Shown in pieces: positions 15,793 to 23,922 of a DNA stretch of 64,000 nucleotides. The stretch is from an uncultured Clostridia bacterium (GTDB lineage: Bacteria; Bacillota; Clostridia; Oscillospirales; Acutalibacteraceae). How positions within the stretch are numbered: the first letter of the stretch is position 1; each line of letters begins with the position of its first letter. Where the stretch lies: the NCBI GenBank assembly GCA_944376265.1, contig CALWCD010000003.1, positions 1 to 64,000 of the forward strand. Direction: 5' to 3'. The position numbers and the translations under genes were made by a program. Below the pieces are notes generated by a model. The model did not search any database, had not been told where the DNA came from, and saw nothing but the letters and a program-made list of their open reading frames with translations.

Positions 15793-17751
15793 ATGAGAGA
15801 CAAGCTGTACCGTTTTTTGTGGGACCGGGCGCCCCGTGCAGGGGAACGCTACCAGGCCCGGCGGTTGGCGGGGATGCCCAAGTGGCGGGCCGTTCCCCCG
15901 CTGCTGGCCGCGGCGGCCTGGGGGGAGGAAAAAGGGGGTCTGCCCCTGCCCCCCGGAGGGGAGAGCCGTTCCCTGGAGCGGACGCCTCCGGAGGCTTTGG
16001 CAGAGGAGCTCAGCCGGTTCGACGGGGTGTCCTGGGACGTGTTCGACACCTTGCTTTTGCGGTGTGTAGACCGGCCGGAGGACGCCTTTTTCCTGGTGGG
16101 GGCCAAGCTGGGATACCCGGATTTTCAGCGGCTGCGGGTGGAGGCGGAACGCCTTGCCCGCAAGCGGAAGGAACAGGCCCGGGGCACCGGGGAGGTGACT
16201 CTCCGGGAGATCTGGGAGCAGCTGGAACGGACCACCGCCCTGGACCCGGACCAGGGCATGGCGGCGGAGCTGGAAGTGGAACGGGCTCTCTGCCGGGGCA
16301 ATCCCTATTTTCTCCCGGTGGTGGAGAGGCTGCGCTCTTTGGGAAAGCCCCTGGTGCTCACCACGGACATGTACCTGCCGGGGGAGTTTGTCCAGGAGCT
16401 GGTGGAGCAGGCAGGCTTTGGCCGGTTTGAAGGGTGCCTTGTCTCCGGGGAGGAAGGGGTCTCCAAGGGGGAGGGGTGCCTTTTCCACCGGCTTCGGCAG
16501 CGGTTCCCGCCGGGAGCCCTTCTGGCCCATGTGGGGGACAACCCCCATTCCGACGGGGAACGGGCCAGGGCAAACGGGGTGACGCCTTTCCTGTACCAAA
16601 ACGCCCAGCAGGCGGGGGACCCTTTCCGGGCAAAGGACATGTCCCGGGTTCTGGGGAGCGTCTACCGGGGGCTGGCGAACGGAAGGCTCCACAGCGGGGC
16701 GGACCCCTGTTCTCCCCTGTACGAGTACGGTTTTGTGTACGGGGGGCTGTTCGCCCTGGGGTACTGCCGGTTTATTCGGGAGCAGGCGGACCTTCAGCAG
16801 GCGGACCGGCTGCTGTTTCTCTCCCGGGACGGGGAGGTGCTGCTGGAACTGTACCGCCGCCTGTACCCGGAGGACCCCCGGCCGGTGTACGCCTACTGGT
16901 CCCGGCTGGCGGCGGCCAAGGTGACGGCGGGGCTGTTCCCCGGGGATTACTTCCGCCGGTTTTTGTGGCACAAGGCGGAGGGTGCCGTGCCGGTGTGGCG
17001 GGCGGTAGCCTCCATGGAGCTGACGCCCCTTCTGCCGGAGCTGTGCGCCCGTTTGGGACTTTCCCCGGACAAGCCCCTGACGCATAAAACCGCCAGAGCC
17101 ATCCAAGACTATCTCACAGAGGCCTGGGACCGGGTGCTTGCTTTGTACGGTCCCCAGCGCCAGGCGGCGGGAGCCTGCTACCGGCAGCTGCTGGAGGGGT
17201 GCCGCCGGGCGGTGGCGGTGGACATTGGCTGGGCGGGCAGCGGCGCCCTTTCCCTGGGGTGGGCGGCAAAGCGGCTGTGGGGCCTGGAGTGCGAGATCAC
17301 CGGTCTGGTGGCGGGGACCAACTCCGCCCACAGCCCGGAACGTGACGCCGCCGAGCCCCTGCTCCTTACAGGGAGGCTGAAAAGCTACCTGTTTTCCCAG
17401 GGGGAGAACCGGGACTTGTGGAAAGTGCACCACCCCGGCAAGGGCCACAATCTGTTTTGGGAGCTGCTCCTGGGCGGGGAGGAGGGCAGCCTGAAGGGCA
17501 TCTATCCCGGCCCGGAGGGGGGCTGGCGGCTGGAGCTGGGGGAAAATCCCCAGAAGGAGGCCGTAAGGGAGATCCACCGGGGAATGCTGGACTTCGCCCG
17601 GGAATTTACCGGGCTGGAAGAACGGCTGGGGGTTCACATCCCCATTTCCGGCCGGGACGCCTACGCCCCCATGCTGGACCTTTTGGAAGAGAAAAACACC
17701 CCTTACCGCAGGAGATTGGAGGCGCTGCTGGATGAACCAGGGATCGGGTAA
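15793..17751 (+). CDS. HAD-family hydrolase fused to COG5610 C-terminal domain
   Basis: A 652-residue cytoplasmic two-domain protein. The HAD half has motif I SWDVFDTLLLR (nucleophile Asp near residue 80), motif II VLTTDMYLPG near 189 and motif IV HVGDNPHSD near 249, so phosphatase or phosphotransferase chemistry is likely. The second half carries LFLSRDGE (~344) and VAVDIGWAGSG (~475), the same motifs found in the stand-alone protein at 13016. COG5610 proteins occur in surface-polysaccharide clusters but their substrates are not established. It follows the ABC exporter genes and overlaps the next gene by 20 bases. Confidence 0.8.
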   Translation: MRDKLYRFLWDRAPRAGERYQARRLAGMPKWRAVPPLLAAAAWGEEKGGLPLPPGGESRSLERTPPEALAEELSRFDGVSWDVFDTLLLRCVDRPEDAFFLVGAKLGYPDFQRLRVEAERLARKRKEQARGTGEVTLREIWEQLERTTALDPDQGMAAELEVERALCRGNPYFLPVVERLRSLGKPLVLTTDMYLPGEFVQELVEQAGFGRFEGCLVSGEEGVSKGEGCLFHRLRQRFPPGALLAHVGDNPHSDGERARANGVTPFLYQNAQQAGDPFRAKDMSRVLGSVYRGLANGRLHSGADPCSPLYEYGFVYGGLFALGYCRFIREQADLQQADRLLFLSRDGEVLLELYRRLYPEDPRPVYAYWSRLAAAKVTAGLFPGDYFRRFLWHKAEGAVPVWRAVASMELTPLLPELCARLGLSPDKPLTHKTARAIQDYLTEAWDRVLALYGPQRQAAGACYRQLLEGCRRAVAVDIGWAGSGALSLGWAAKRLWGLECEITGLVAGTNSAHSPERDAAEPLLLTGRLKSYLFSQGENRDLWKVHHPGKGHNLFWELLLGGEEGSLKGIYPGPEGGWRLELGENPQKEAVREIHRGMLDFAREFTGLEERLGVHIPISGRDAYAPMLDLLEEKNTPYRRRLEALLDEPGIG

Positions 17752-18766
17752 CGTGCTGTACCACGGGGTCAGCTCCTACCAGCTGCTGGAGGTGATCCTC
17801 CACAGGCTGCTGTTTCACCGGGAGGAGAAAGCGGTGCTGCTGCTGCCGGATTTCATCCGGGAAAAGTACCCCCAGTGGGAAGGGCTGAGCCCCCGGTTTT
17901 TCCAGGAGGTGCGCCTGTTCCCCTACCTGAGCATCCCCCACGGGGAGGAGGCCCAGGTGGTCAGGGACACGGCAGCCGCCTATAAAAGCCTGGACCTTCC
18001 CCCCTTGGAGGAGTTCTCCCGGATCTATATTGCCGGGGCCCATTTTTACTTTGCCCTGTACGTGATCTCCCAGGGGCTGCCCTTTGCCTTTTTCGAGGAC
18101 GCCGCGGGGATGCTCTCCCGGCCGGAGGAGGCAGCCGCCGTGCTGGCGGCCAAGTTCCCCCAGCACGCGGCCCTTGCCCAGGCAAACGGCCTGTTTGCCG
18201 GAAATCACCCCCTGATCCGGGAGGTGTTCTGCTGCTGGGAAGCCCAGTCGGGGCCGGTGGAGACCCGGGCGGCGGTGTGGGATTTCTCCGTGGAGCGGGC
18301 CTTGAAGTCACTGCCCTGGAAAGAGCGGCGAAGGCTGGTGAGGTTCTTTGTGAAGCGCCCCCTGAAAACCAGGGCGGACACCATTCTGCTGACCCAGCAG
18401 TTTTCCAACCTGGGCCTGATGGGGGAGGAGGAGCAGCGTTCCCTGTACCGGGACCTGGCCCAGGGGCCTCTGGCCGGCAGGCAGCTGCTGGTAAAGCCCC
18501 ATCCGGACGACCCCCTGGACTACCACCAGGTATTCCCCGGCGCCCAGGTGGTGGATACCGTGTTTCCCGCGGAGCTGCTGCCCTATGTGTTCCGAGGACG
18601 AAAGCCCAAAACCGTGGCGGCGTTCAGTTCGGCGGGCCTGTGCGGCCTGGAGGAAAGCTTCCAGGTGCTGCGGCTGCCCGCTGGGGAGGCCGCCTGCCCC
18701 CAGGAGCCCGTAAAGGGGCCGGCCCCCTGTCCGCCGGGGCCTTTGGCGGGCCATCCCAGTATATAG
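17732..18766 (+). CDS. Putative GT-B glycosyltransferase, sialyl/LOS-transferase-like
   Basis: A 344-residue protein not confidently assigned. It opens with NVLYHGVSSYQLLEVILHRL, the 'phone-call' type N-terminus seen in polysialyltransferase and LOS glycosyltransferases (short strand, Tyr/His, helix), and has LLVKPHPDDPLDYHQVF near residue 252, the KPHPxD loop of CMP-sialic-acid-using GT52/GT38-type enzymes. A serine/glycine stretch AAFSSAGLCGLEES follows, at the place where those families bind the donor nucleotide. The last 25 residues are Pro/Gly-rich. Context next to a CMP-sugar synthetase supports a CMP-sugar donor, but this is inference. Confidence 0.55.
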   Translation: MNQGSGNVLYHGVSSYQLLEVILHRLLFHREEKAVLLLPDFIREKYPQWEGLSPRFFQEVRLFPYLSIPHGEEAQVVRDTAAAYKSLDLPPLEEFSRIYIAGAHFYFALYVISQGLPFAFFEDAAGMLSRPEEAAAVLAAKFPQHAALAQANGLFAGNHPLIREVFCCWEAQSGPVETRAAVWDFSVERALKSLPWKERRRLVRFFVKRPLKTRADTILLTQQFSNLGLMGEEEQRSLYRDLAQGPLAGRQLLVKPHPDDPLDYHQVFPGAQVVDTVFPAELLPYVFRGRKPKTVAAFSSAGLCGLEESFQVLRLPAGEAACPQEPVKGPAPCPPGPLAGHPSI

Positions 18767-18779
18767 AAGGTGAGAGACC

Positions 18780-19868
18780 ATGGAAAGCGCGTTGTTTCTG
18801 GTGAATTCGGTGTACCATCTGCTGACGGCGGTGAATTTGAAGCGCCGGCTTTTGCCCCAGGGGGAAGCTGACCTGGTGGTGACGAACCTGCTGCCCGGGG
18901 CAGGGGACCTTGTTTCCCGGCTGGAGGAGACGGGTCTGTTCCGCCGGGTGATTTTGGGCCAGTCCAAGGAGCTGGCGGAACAGTACCCCATGAACCGGGA
19001 AGAGGCGGTCTCCCGCTGTCTGGACCAGAGGGAGACCCTGCTGCGGTGGTCCCTGGGAGAGGAGCTCTCCCCGGTGTATGACCGGGTGTTCTTTCCCAAT
19101 TTCGACTGGCTCTCCCGGCTTCTGGCCTGCCGGTACGACGCCCCGGAGTTTTACTGGATGGAGGACGGCTTTTCCAGCTATGTCATCGACTACGCCAGGC
19201 CCGACCGGGCGGCGGTAAACCGCCATCCTTTGGGACGGCAGCTGCGGGCCAAGACCAGGGCCGCTCTGCTCTACGAGCCCCGGCTGGCCATGCGGGGGGA
19301 CGGGCTTGCCAGCCTGCCCCTGCCCAAGCTTTCCCGGGAGGACCAGGGCCTGCGGGAGGTGCTCAACTTTGTGTTTCAGTACCGCACTCCCCGGGACCTT
19401 CCCCCCGTTCTCTTTCTGGAGCAGTCCTTCCGGGCGGAGAACATTCGGGGCAACGACCTGGAGCTGATGGAACTGTGCCGGCAGGCGGTGGGCCCGGGGA
19501 ATTTCGGAGTGAAGCCCCATCCCCGCAACGGGGAGAACCTGCCCCAAAGCCTGGGCCTCACCCGGAAGCTGGATCTTTCCGTGCCCTGGGAGCTGTTTCT
19601 GCTCAACCAGGAGGAACACGTCCCCACCGTGGTGACGGTGTGCTCCAACGCAGCCCTCAGCGGCAGACTCTGCCTGGGACTGGACCTGCCCACGGTGATG
19701 CTTTACAAGCTGTACACAGGCAGGGTGCTCTGGAAGGAGGACCCGGTCCTTCTCCGGTACCTGGAGGCCTTCCGACGCCAGTTCGCCGGGAAACATTACT
19801 ACGTGCCCCAGACGGTGTTCGAGCTGGGAAGCGTCCTGAAGTATTTGGGAGGACAGTATGGAGATTAA
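18780..19868 (+). CDS. Putative glycosyltransferase family 52-like protein
   Basis: A 362-residue protein with the same plan as its upstream neighbour: N-terminal ALFLVNSVYHLLTAVNLKRR (GT52-like), YWMEDGFSSYVIDY in the middle (the 'E-D-G' stretch of sialyltransferase-like families), GNFGVKPHPRNGENLP near residue 240 and VTVCSNAALSGRL near 285, matching the donor-phosphate binding Ser. GT52 contains alpha-2,3-sialyltransferases and LOS glucosyltransferases. Two such genes side by side suggest successive additions of related residues. It overlaps the next gene by 11 bases; AAGGTGAGAG precedes the start. Confidence 0.6.
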   Translation: MESALFLVNSVYHLLTAVNLKRRLLPQGEADLVVTNLLPGAGDLVSRLEETGLFRRVILGQSKELAEQYPMNREEAVSRCLDQRETLLRWSLGEELSPVYDRVFFPNFDWLSRLLACRYDAPEFYWMEDGFSSYVIDYARPDRAAVNRHPLGRQLRAKTRAALLYEPRLAMRGDGLASLPLPKLSREDQGLREVLNFVFQYRTPRDLPPVLFLEQSFRAENIRGNDLELMELCRQAVGPGNFGVKPHPRNGENLPQSLGLTRKLDLSVPWELFLLNQEEHVPTVVTVCSNAALSGRLCLGLDLPTVMLYKLYTGRVLWKEDPVLLRYLEAFRRQFAGKHYYVPQTVFELGSVLKYLGGQYGD

Positions 19869-21582
19869 GGTGTCGGTGATCATCCCGGTGTACGAGGTGG
19901 AACCCTTTCTGGAGCGGGCGGTGGACTCCGTTCTGGCCCAGACTCTGGAGGAGAAGGAGATCATCCTGGTGGATGACGGCAGCCCTGACGGCTGTCCCGC
20001 CATCTGCGACCGCTACGCCCAGGAATACCCCCAGACGGTGCGGGTGATCCACCAGGAGAACCAAGGCCTGGGCATGGCACGCAACGCCGGCGCGGCCCTT
20101 GCCCGGGGGGAATACATCGCCTTTCTGGATTCCGACGACACGGTGGAGCCGGAGATGTACCAAACCCTCTACGAGAAAGCCTTGGAAGGGGACTGCGACC
20201 TGGTGATGTGCGATGTGCGCATCCGCTATGTGGAGGAAAACCGGGAGGTGGAGGTGGCCTCCTATTCCCGGGAGGAGGTGGACCTGGGGGACTACATTGC
20301 CCACGGGAACAACATCACCTACAGCGTGAACAAGCTGTTCCGCCGGTCTCTCTGGGAGGGAATTCGCTACGAGAAAATGCTGTTCGAGGACATTGCCCTC
20401 ATCCCCGCCCTGGTGACCCGCACCCACAAAATCGGCTATGTGCCCCGGGCTTTCTACAACTATTACCGCCGGGGCGGCACCATCTCCACCAGCCAGACCG
20501 GCCAGATGGTGGACATTGTCCGGGCCTTTCGCACCTTCCTCACCACCTGTGACCCCCTCTACAAGGAGGAAGCGGTGTACGCCGCCGCCCGGCAGCTGCT
20601 GTGGAACATGACCCAGTCCCGCACCCTGTTCCTGCCGGACTTCATCGGTCTTCTCCGGGAGTTCGAGGCGGACTTCCGCCTGAACCCCTACCTGAAACAG
20701 GACCCTGCCACGGGAAAGGTGCTGGACTTTTTAGACCGTCCGGTGGTGCCCCAGCGGTTTATCCTGGCCCACTGCCGACGGCCCCTGCCCCCGGAGCTGG
20801 AAAAGGCCCTGGAGGAGAACTTCCCCGCTGCCCAGCGGGTGGAGCTGGAGGAGGACCTGCTCTCCCGGGAGGACCTGCCGGAAAACGTGGGCCAGGCGGC
20901 CAAACTGGGCCGCTGGCAGTATGTGGAGGAGTACCTGTCTTTAAAAGAGCTGTGGGAGAGGGGCGGCATTGTGCTGGCGCCGGAGGCCTGTCCCCGGCTG
21001 ACCCTGAACGCCCGCCGGATGGAGCCGGTGTTCTTCGGTTTTGAAAACACCCAAGAGCTGACCACCCTGTGTTTTGGGGCGGTGCCCCGCCACTATGTGG
21101 TCCAGGCGCTGCTCCAGTCCTATGGGGAGGACCACATCTACAACCGGGCGTTTCTGCCCCTGGCCGACCGGCTGCGGGATTTCCTCATCACCCGGTTTGG
21201 GCTGAACATGACAGGAAAGCGGCAGGTGCTGGCGGGAGAGGTTACCGTCCACCTGCCCAGCGTGCTGGCCTACGACCTCCACGATGGGGACAACTGCTGC
21301 AAGCGGGGAGACCTTCCCGCCCCGGAAGGGTTCGAGGTGGTCAGCGGAGAGGTGCTGGCTTTCTGGTCCCAGCGGCTTCTGGAGAACTGGAACCTGTACA
21401 AGGCCGAGCGCAAAAAGAAAGCGCCTGGGAAAAAGCCTCCTGCCCCCAAGGCGGGAGGGGGGACCATTTCCCAGGCGCAGCTGGAAGAGGAGCGGCGGAA
21501 GGTGGCCGCGCTCTATGAGGAATCCACCAGCTGGAAGGTGACCCGCCCCCTGCGGGCCATTGCCCGGCTTTGGAAAAAGTAA
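19858..21582 (+). CDS. Bimodular glycosyltransferase: GT2 domain plus degenerate GT32-like domain
   Basis: A 574-residue protein. Residues 1-~280 form a GT2 enzyme: VSVIIPVYEVEPFLERAVDS, ILVDDGSPDG, AFLDSDDTVEPEMY (DxD) and MLFEDIALIPAL. Residues ~295-480 follow the GT32 pattern of capsular sugar transferases (RWQYVEEYLSLKELWERGGI, then EPVFFGFENT), but the metal-binding LDTD expected after GGI reads LAPE (about residues 370-375). The GT32 catalytic DxD is therefore lost. The tail, with STSWKVTRPLRAI, is common in cell-surface GTs. A basic, Lys/Pro-rich linker (KAERKKKAPGKKPPAPK) joins the parts. The second domain probably binds rather than transfers. Confidence 0.82.
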   Translation: MEIKVSVIIPVYEVEPFLERAVDSVLAQTLEEKEIILVDDGSPDGCPAICDRYAQEYPQTVRVIHQENQGLGMARNAGAALARGEYIAFLDSDDTVEPEMYQTLYEKALEGDCDLVMCDVRIRYVEENREVEVASYSREEVDLGDYIAHGNNITYSVNKLFRRSLWEGIRYEKMLFEDIALIPALVTRTHKIGYVPRAFYNYYRRGGTISTSQTGQMVDIVRAFRTFLTTCDPLYKEEAVYAAARQLLWNMTQSRTLFLPDFIGLLREFEADFRLNPYLKQDPATGKVLDFLDRPVVPQRFILAHCRRPLPPELEKALEENFPAAQRVELEEDLLSREDLPENVGQAAKLGRWQYVEEYLSLKELWERGGIVLAPEACPRLTLNARRMEPVFFGFENTQELTTLCFGAVPRHYVVQALLQSYGEDHIYNRAFLPLADRLRDFLITRFGLNMTGKRQVLAGEVTVHLPSVLAYDLHDGDNCCKRGDLPAPEGFEVVSGEVLAFWSQRLLENWNLYKAERKKKAPGKKPPAPKAGGGTISQAQLEEERRKVAALYEESTSWKVTRPLRAIARLWKK

Positions 21583-21593
21583 GGAGGCCTACC

Positions 21594-22331
21594 ATGCGAG
21601 TGATTGCCATTATCCCTGCCCGGTACGATTCCACCCGGTTCAAGGGGAAGCCCCTGGCGGACCTTTGCGGCCGCCCCATGCTCTGGTGGGTGTACCACCA
21701 GGTGCAGAAAGCCAAGAAGATTCAGGAGGTGTGGGTGGCCACGGACCACCCCGCCATTCGGGAGACCTGCGACCAGTACCAGATCCCCTGCAAGCTCACC
21801 TCCCCCCAATGCCCCACCAGCACCCAGCGGGTGTGGGAGGCGGCCCAGAGCCTGGAGGCGGACCTGTACGTGTGCGTCAACGGGGACGAGCCTCTCATCG
21901 ACCCCCGGGTGATCGACCAGGTGGTGCCCTCCGCCCTGGAGGGCTTTTTCGCCGCCAACCTGATGGCCCCCGTCCACTCCCCCGTGGAGGCGGTGGACGA
22001 CACCAACATCAAGGTGGTGGCCGACCAGGGTGGAAACGCCCTGTTCTTTTCCCGCAGTCCCATCCCCCACCCCAAGGCAAGCGTGGAGTACTCCTTCTAC
22101 AAGCACCTGGGGGTGCTGTGCTACACCAAGGAGGCCCTGCGGTTTTTTGACGAAACGCCCCGAGGACGGCTGGAGGCCATTGAGGACATCAACGAGCTGC
22201 GGTTCATCGAGCACGGCAAACCCCTGTGGATGATCCCCGTGGAAGGGGGAAGCCTGTCCGTGGACACCCCCAAGGACCTGGAGTACGTCCGGGGAGTGCT
22301 GCGGAAAAAGCTGGACAGGGGGGAGATCTGA
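21594..22331 (+). CDS. KdsB-type CMP-ulosonic acid synthetase (3-deoxy-manno-octulosonate cytidylyltransferase family)
   Basis: A 245-residue cytidylyltransferase. KdsB marks: IIPARYDSTRFKGKPLADL (nucleotide-binding loop), WVATDHPAI, TSTQRVWEAAQ, VNGDEPLIDP (metal-binding Asp), FSRSPIPHP and KHLGVLCYTKEAL. KdsB couples CTP to 2-keto-3-deoxy acids for sugar transfer. Kdo is a Gram-negative LPS sugar, so an orthologue inside a CDP-glycerol polymer cluster of a Clostridium relative is unusual and probably activates a different 2-keto sugar acid. The ATG at 21594 follows AAGGAGG; an earlier in-frame ATG at 21570 lies inside the previous gene. It is one base from the aldolase gene. Confidence 0.87.
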   Translation: MRVIAIIPARYDSTRFKGKPLADLCGRPMLWWVYHQVQKAKKIQEVWVATDHPAIRETCDQYQIPCKLTSPQCPTSTQRVWEAAQSLEADLYVCVNGDEPLIDPRVIDQVVPSALEGFFAANLMAPVHSPVEAVDDTNIKVVADQGGNALFFSRSPIPHPKASVEYSFYKHLGVLCYTKEALRFFDETPRGRLEAIEDINELRFIEHGKPLWMIPVEGGSLSVDTPKDLEYVRGVLRKKLDRGEI

Positions 22332-22332
22332 C

Positions 22333-23922
22333 ATGGCCGTGGAAGTGCTGGACTGCACCCTTCGGGACGGAGGGTATATCAACAACTGGGAGTTTGGGAA
22401 AGCCGCCATCACTGCCATTTTGGACAAGCTGGAGGCAGGGGGCATTGACATCATCGAGTGCGGGTTCCTCACCAGCCGTCCCCGGGACCAGGACTGCACC
22501 CTCTTTGCCAGTCCCCGGGACATTGCCCCCCTGCTGCCCCGGCGGCAGCGAAACTCCCTGTTCGTGGCTATGATCGCCATGGGGGAGCGGGAGCTTCCCC
22601 CGGACAAGCTGCCCCCCAAGGTGCCGGGGGGCCTGGAGGGCATCCGCCTCACCTTCCACCGGGAGGAGACCGGCCTTGCCATGGAGTGGGCAGCGGCCAT
22701 TATGGACAAGGGTTACCAGGTGTTCCTCCAGCCGGTGGGCACCGCCTTCTACTCCGATTTGGAGCTGCTGCGCCTGGTGGAGCGGGTAAACCTGCTGAAA
22801 CCCTACGCCTTCTATATTGTGGACACCCTGGGCAGCATGTACCGGAACCAGGTCACCCGCCAGTTCCACCTGATCGACGAGAACATGGACCCGGCGGTGC
22901 GGCTGGGGTTTCACGGCCACAACAACCTGCAGCTGGCCTTTTCCAACGCCCAGGTGCTCTCCACCATCCAGACAAAGCGCACCCTGATTTTGGACTCCTC
23001 CGTCTACGGCATGGGCCGGGGAGCGGGGAACCTGCCCACGGAGCTGATCACCCGGTATATCAACCGGAACATTCAGTCCCGGTACAACGTGGCCATGGTG
23101 CTGGACATCTACGACTCCTATATCGCCCCCCTCCGAAAGGAGTTTGAGTGGGGGTACACCATGGCTTACCAGCTGGCCGCCACCCAGAGCTGCCACCCCA
23201 ATTATGCCGCCTACCTGATGAACAAGCAGACCCTCACCATGACCGACATCGAGAGCATTCTCCGGTCCATTCCCCGGCGGCAGCGGGTGGAGTTTCACCG
23301 GGACCTGATCCGGGAGCTGTACCACCGGTACCAGAGCAAGCACATCGACGACACCAAGGCGGTGGAGGAGCTTTCCGCCCTCATCCAAAACCGGGAGCTG
23401 CTGGTGCTGGCCCCGGGGCCCAGCCTGCGGACCCGGCGGGGAGCGGTGCAGGAGTTTCTCCGGGAGCGGTCCCCCTTTGTGATGACCGTGAACTTCACCG
23501 ACCCCACCTTCCCGGTGGACGCCTGCTTTTTCAGCAACCACAAGCGGCTGGACATTGCAGGGGGAAAGCTTCAATGCCAGCCCGGCCCCCGGAGGATTTT
23601 CACCTCCAACCTGGCGGCCTATGGGGACGGGGACTGCCTGTATGTGGACTACGACCGGTGCGCCAATGGAGACCAGATGGTCTCGGACAACGCGGGGCTG
23701 ATGCTTCTCAAACTGCTGGAACGCTGCGGGGCGAAGCGGGTGTTCCTGGCCGGGTTCGACGGCGCCCCAGGCGGCTACTACGACCGGTCCCCGGCCATGG
23801 CGGTCAGTCAGGCGGAGGCGCTGGAGCGCCAGCGGAGAATGGGGGAACAGCTGCGCAAGCTGCCTTTGGAGCTGGTGTTCCTCACCCCTTCCGCCTATGA
23901 GGAAAAGGAGGGTGTGCGATGA
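22333..23922 (+). CDS. DRE-TIM aldolase domain fused to MptE/DUF115-like domain
   Basis: A 529-residue fusion. Residues 1-~300 form an HMGL-like (DRE-TIM) barrel close to 4-hydroxy-2-oxovalerate aldolase: DCTLRDGGYINNWEF (catalytic Arg/Asp), GFHGHNNLQLAF (metal-binding HxH) and YGMGRGAGNLPTE. These enzymes make or split C-C bonds of pyruvate-derived 2-keto acids. Residues ~355-529 begin ELLVLAPGPSLRTRRG and continue VDACFFSNHKRLD, resembling the DUF115/MptE-like fold. Being transcriptionally coupled to a KdsB-type enzyme, the aldolase may build the 2-keto acid that KdsB then activates. The product is not known. Four bases (ATGA) overlap with the next gene. Confidence 0.78.
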   Translation: MAVEVLDCTLRDGGYINNWEFGKAAITAILDKLEAGGIDIIECGFLTSRPRDQDCTLFASPRDIAPLLPRRQRNSLFVAMIAMGERELPPDKLPPKVPGGLEGIRLTFHREETGLAMEWAAAIMDKGYQVFLQPVGTAFYSDLELLRLVERVNLLKPYAFYIVDTLGSMYRNQVTRQFHLIDENMDPAVRLGFHGHNNLQLAFSNAQVLSTIQTKRTLILDSSVYGMGRGAGNLPTELITRYINRNIQSRYNVAMVLDIYDSYIAPLRKEFEWGYTMAYQLAATQSCHPNYAAYLMNKQTLTMTDIESILRSIPRRQRVEFHRDLIRELYHRYQSKHIDDTKAVEELSALIQNRELLVLAPGPSLRTRRGAVQEFLRERSPFVMTVNFTDPTFPVDACFFSNHKRLDIAGGKLQCQPGPRRIFTSNLAAYGDGDCLYVDYDRCANGDQMVSDNAGLMLLKLLERCGAKRVFLAGFDGAPGGYYDRSPAMAVSQAEALERQRRMGEQLRKLPLELVFLTPSAYEEKEGVR

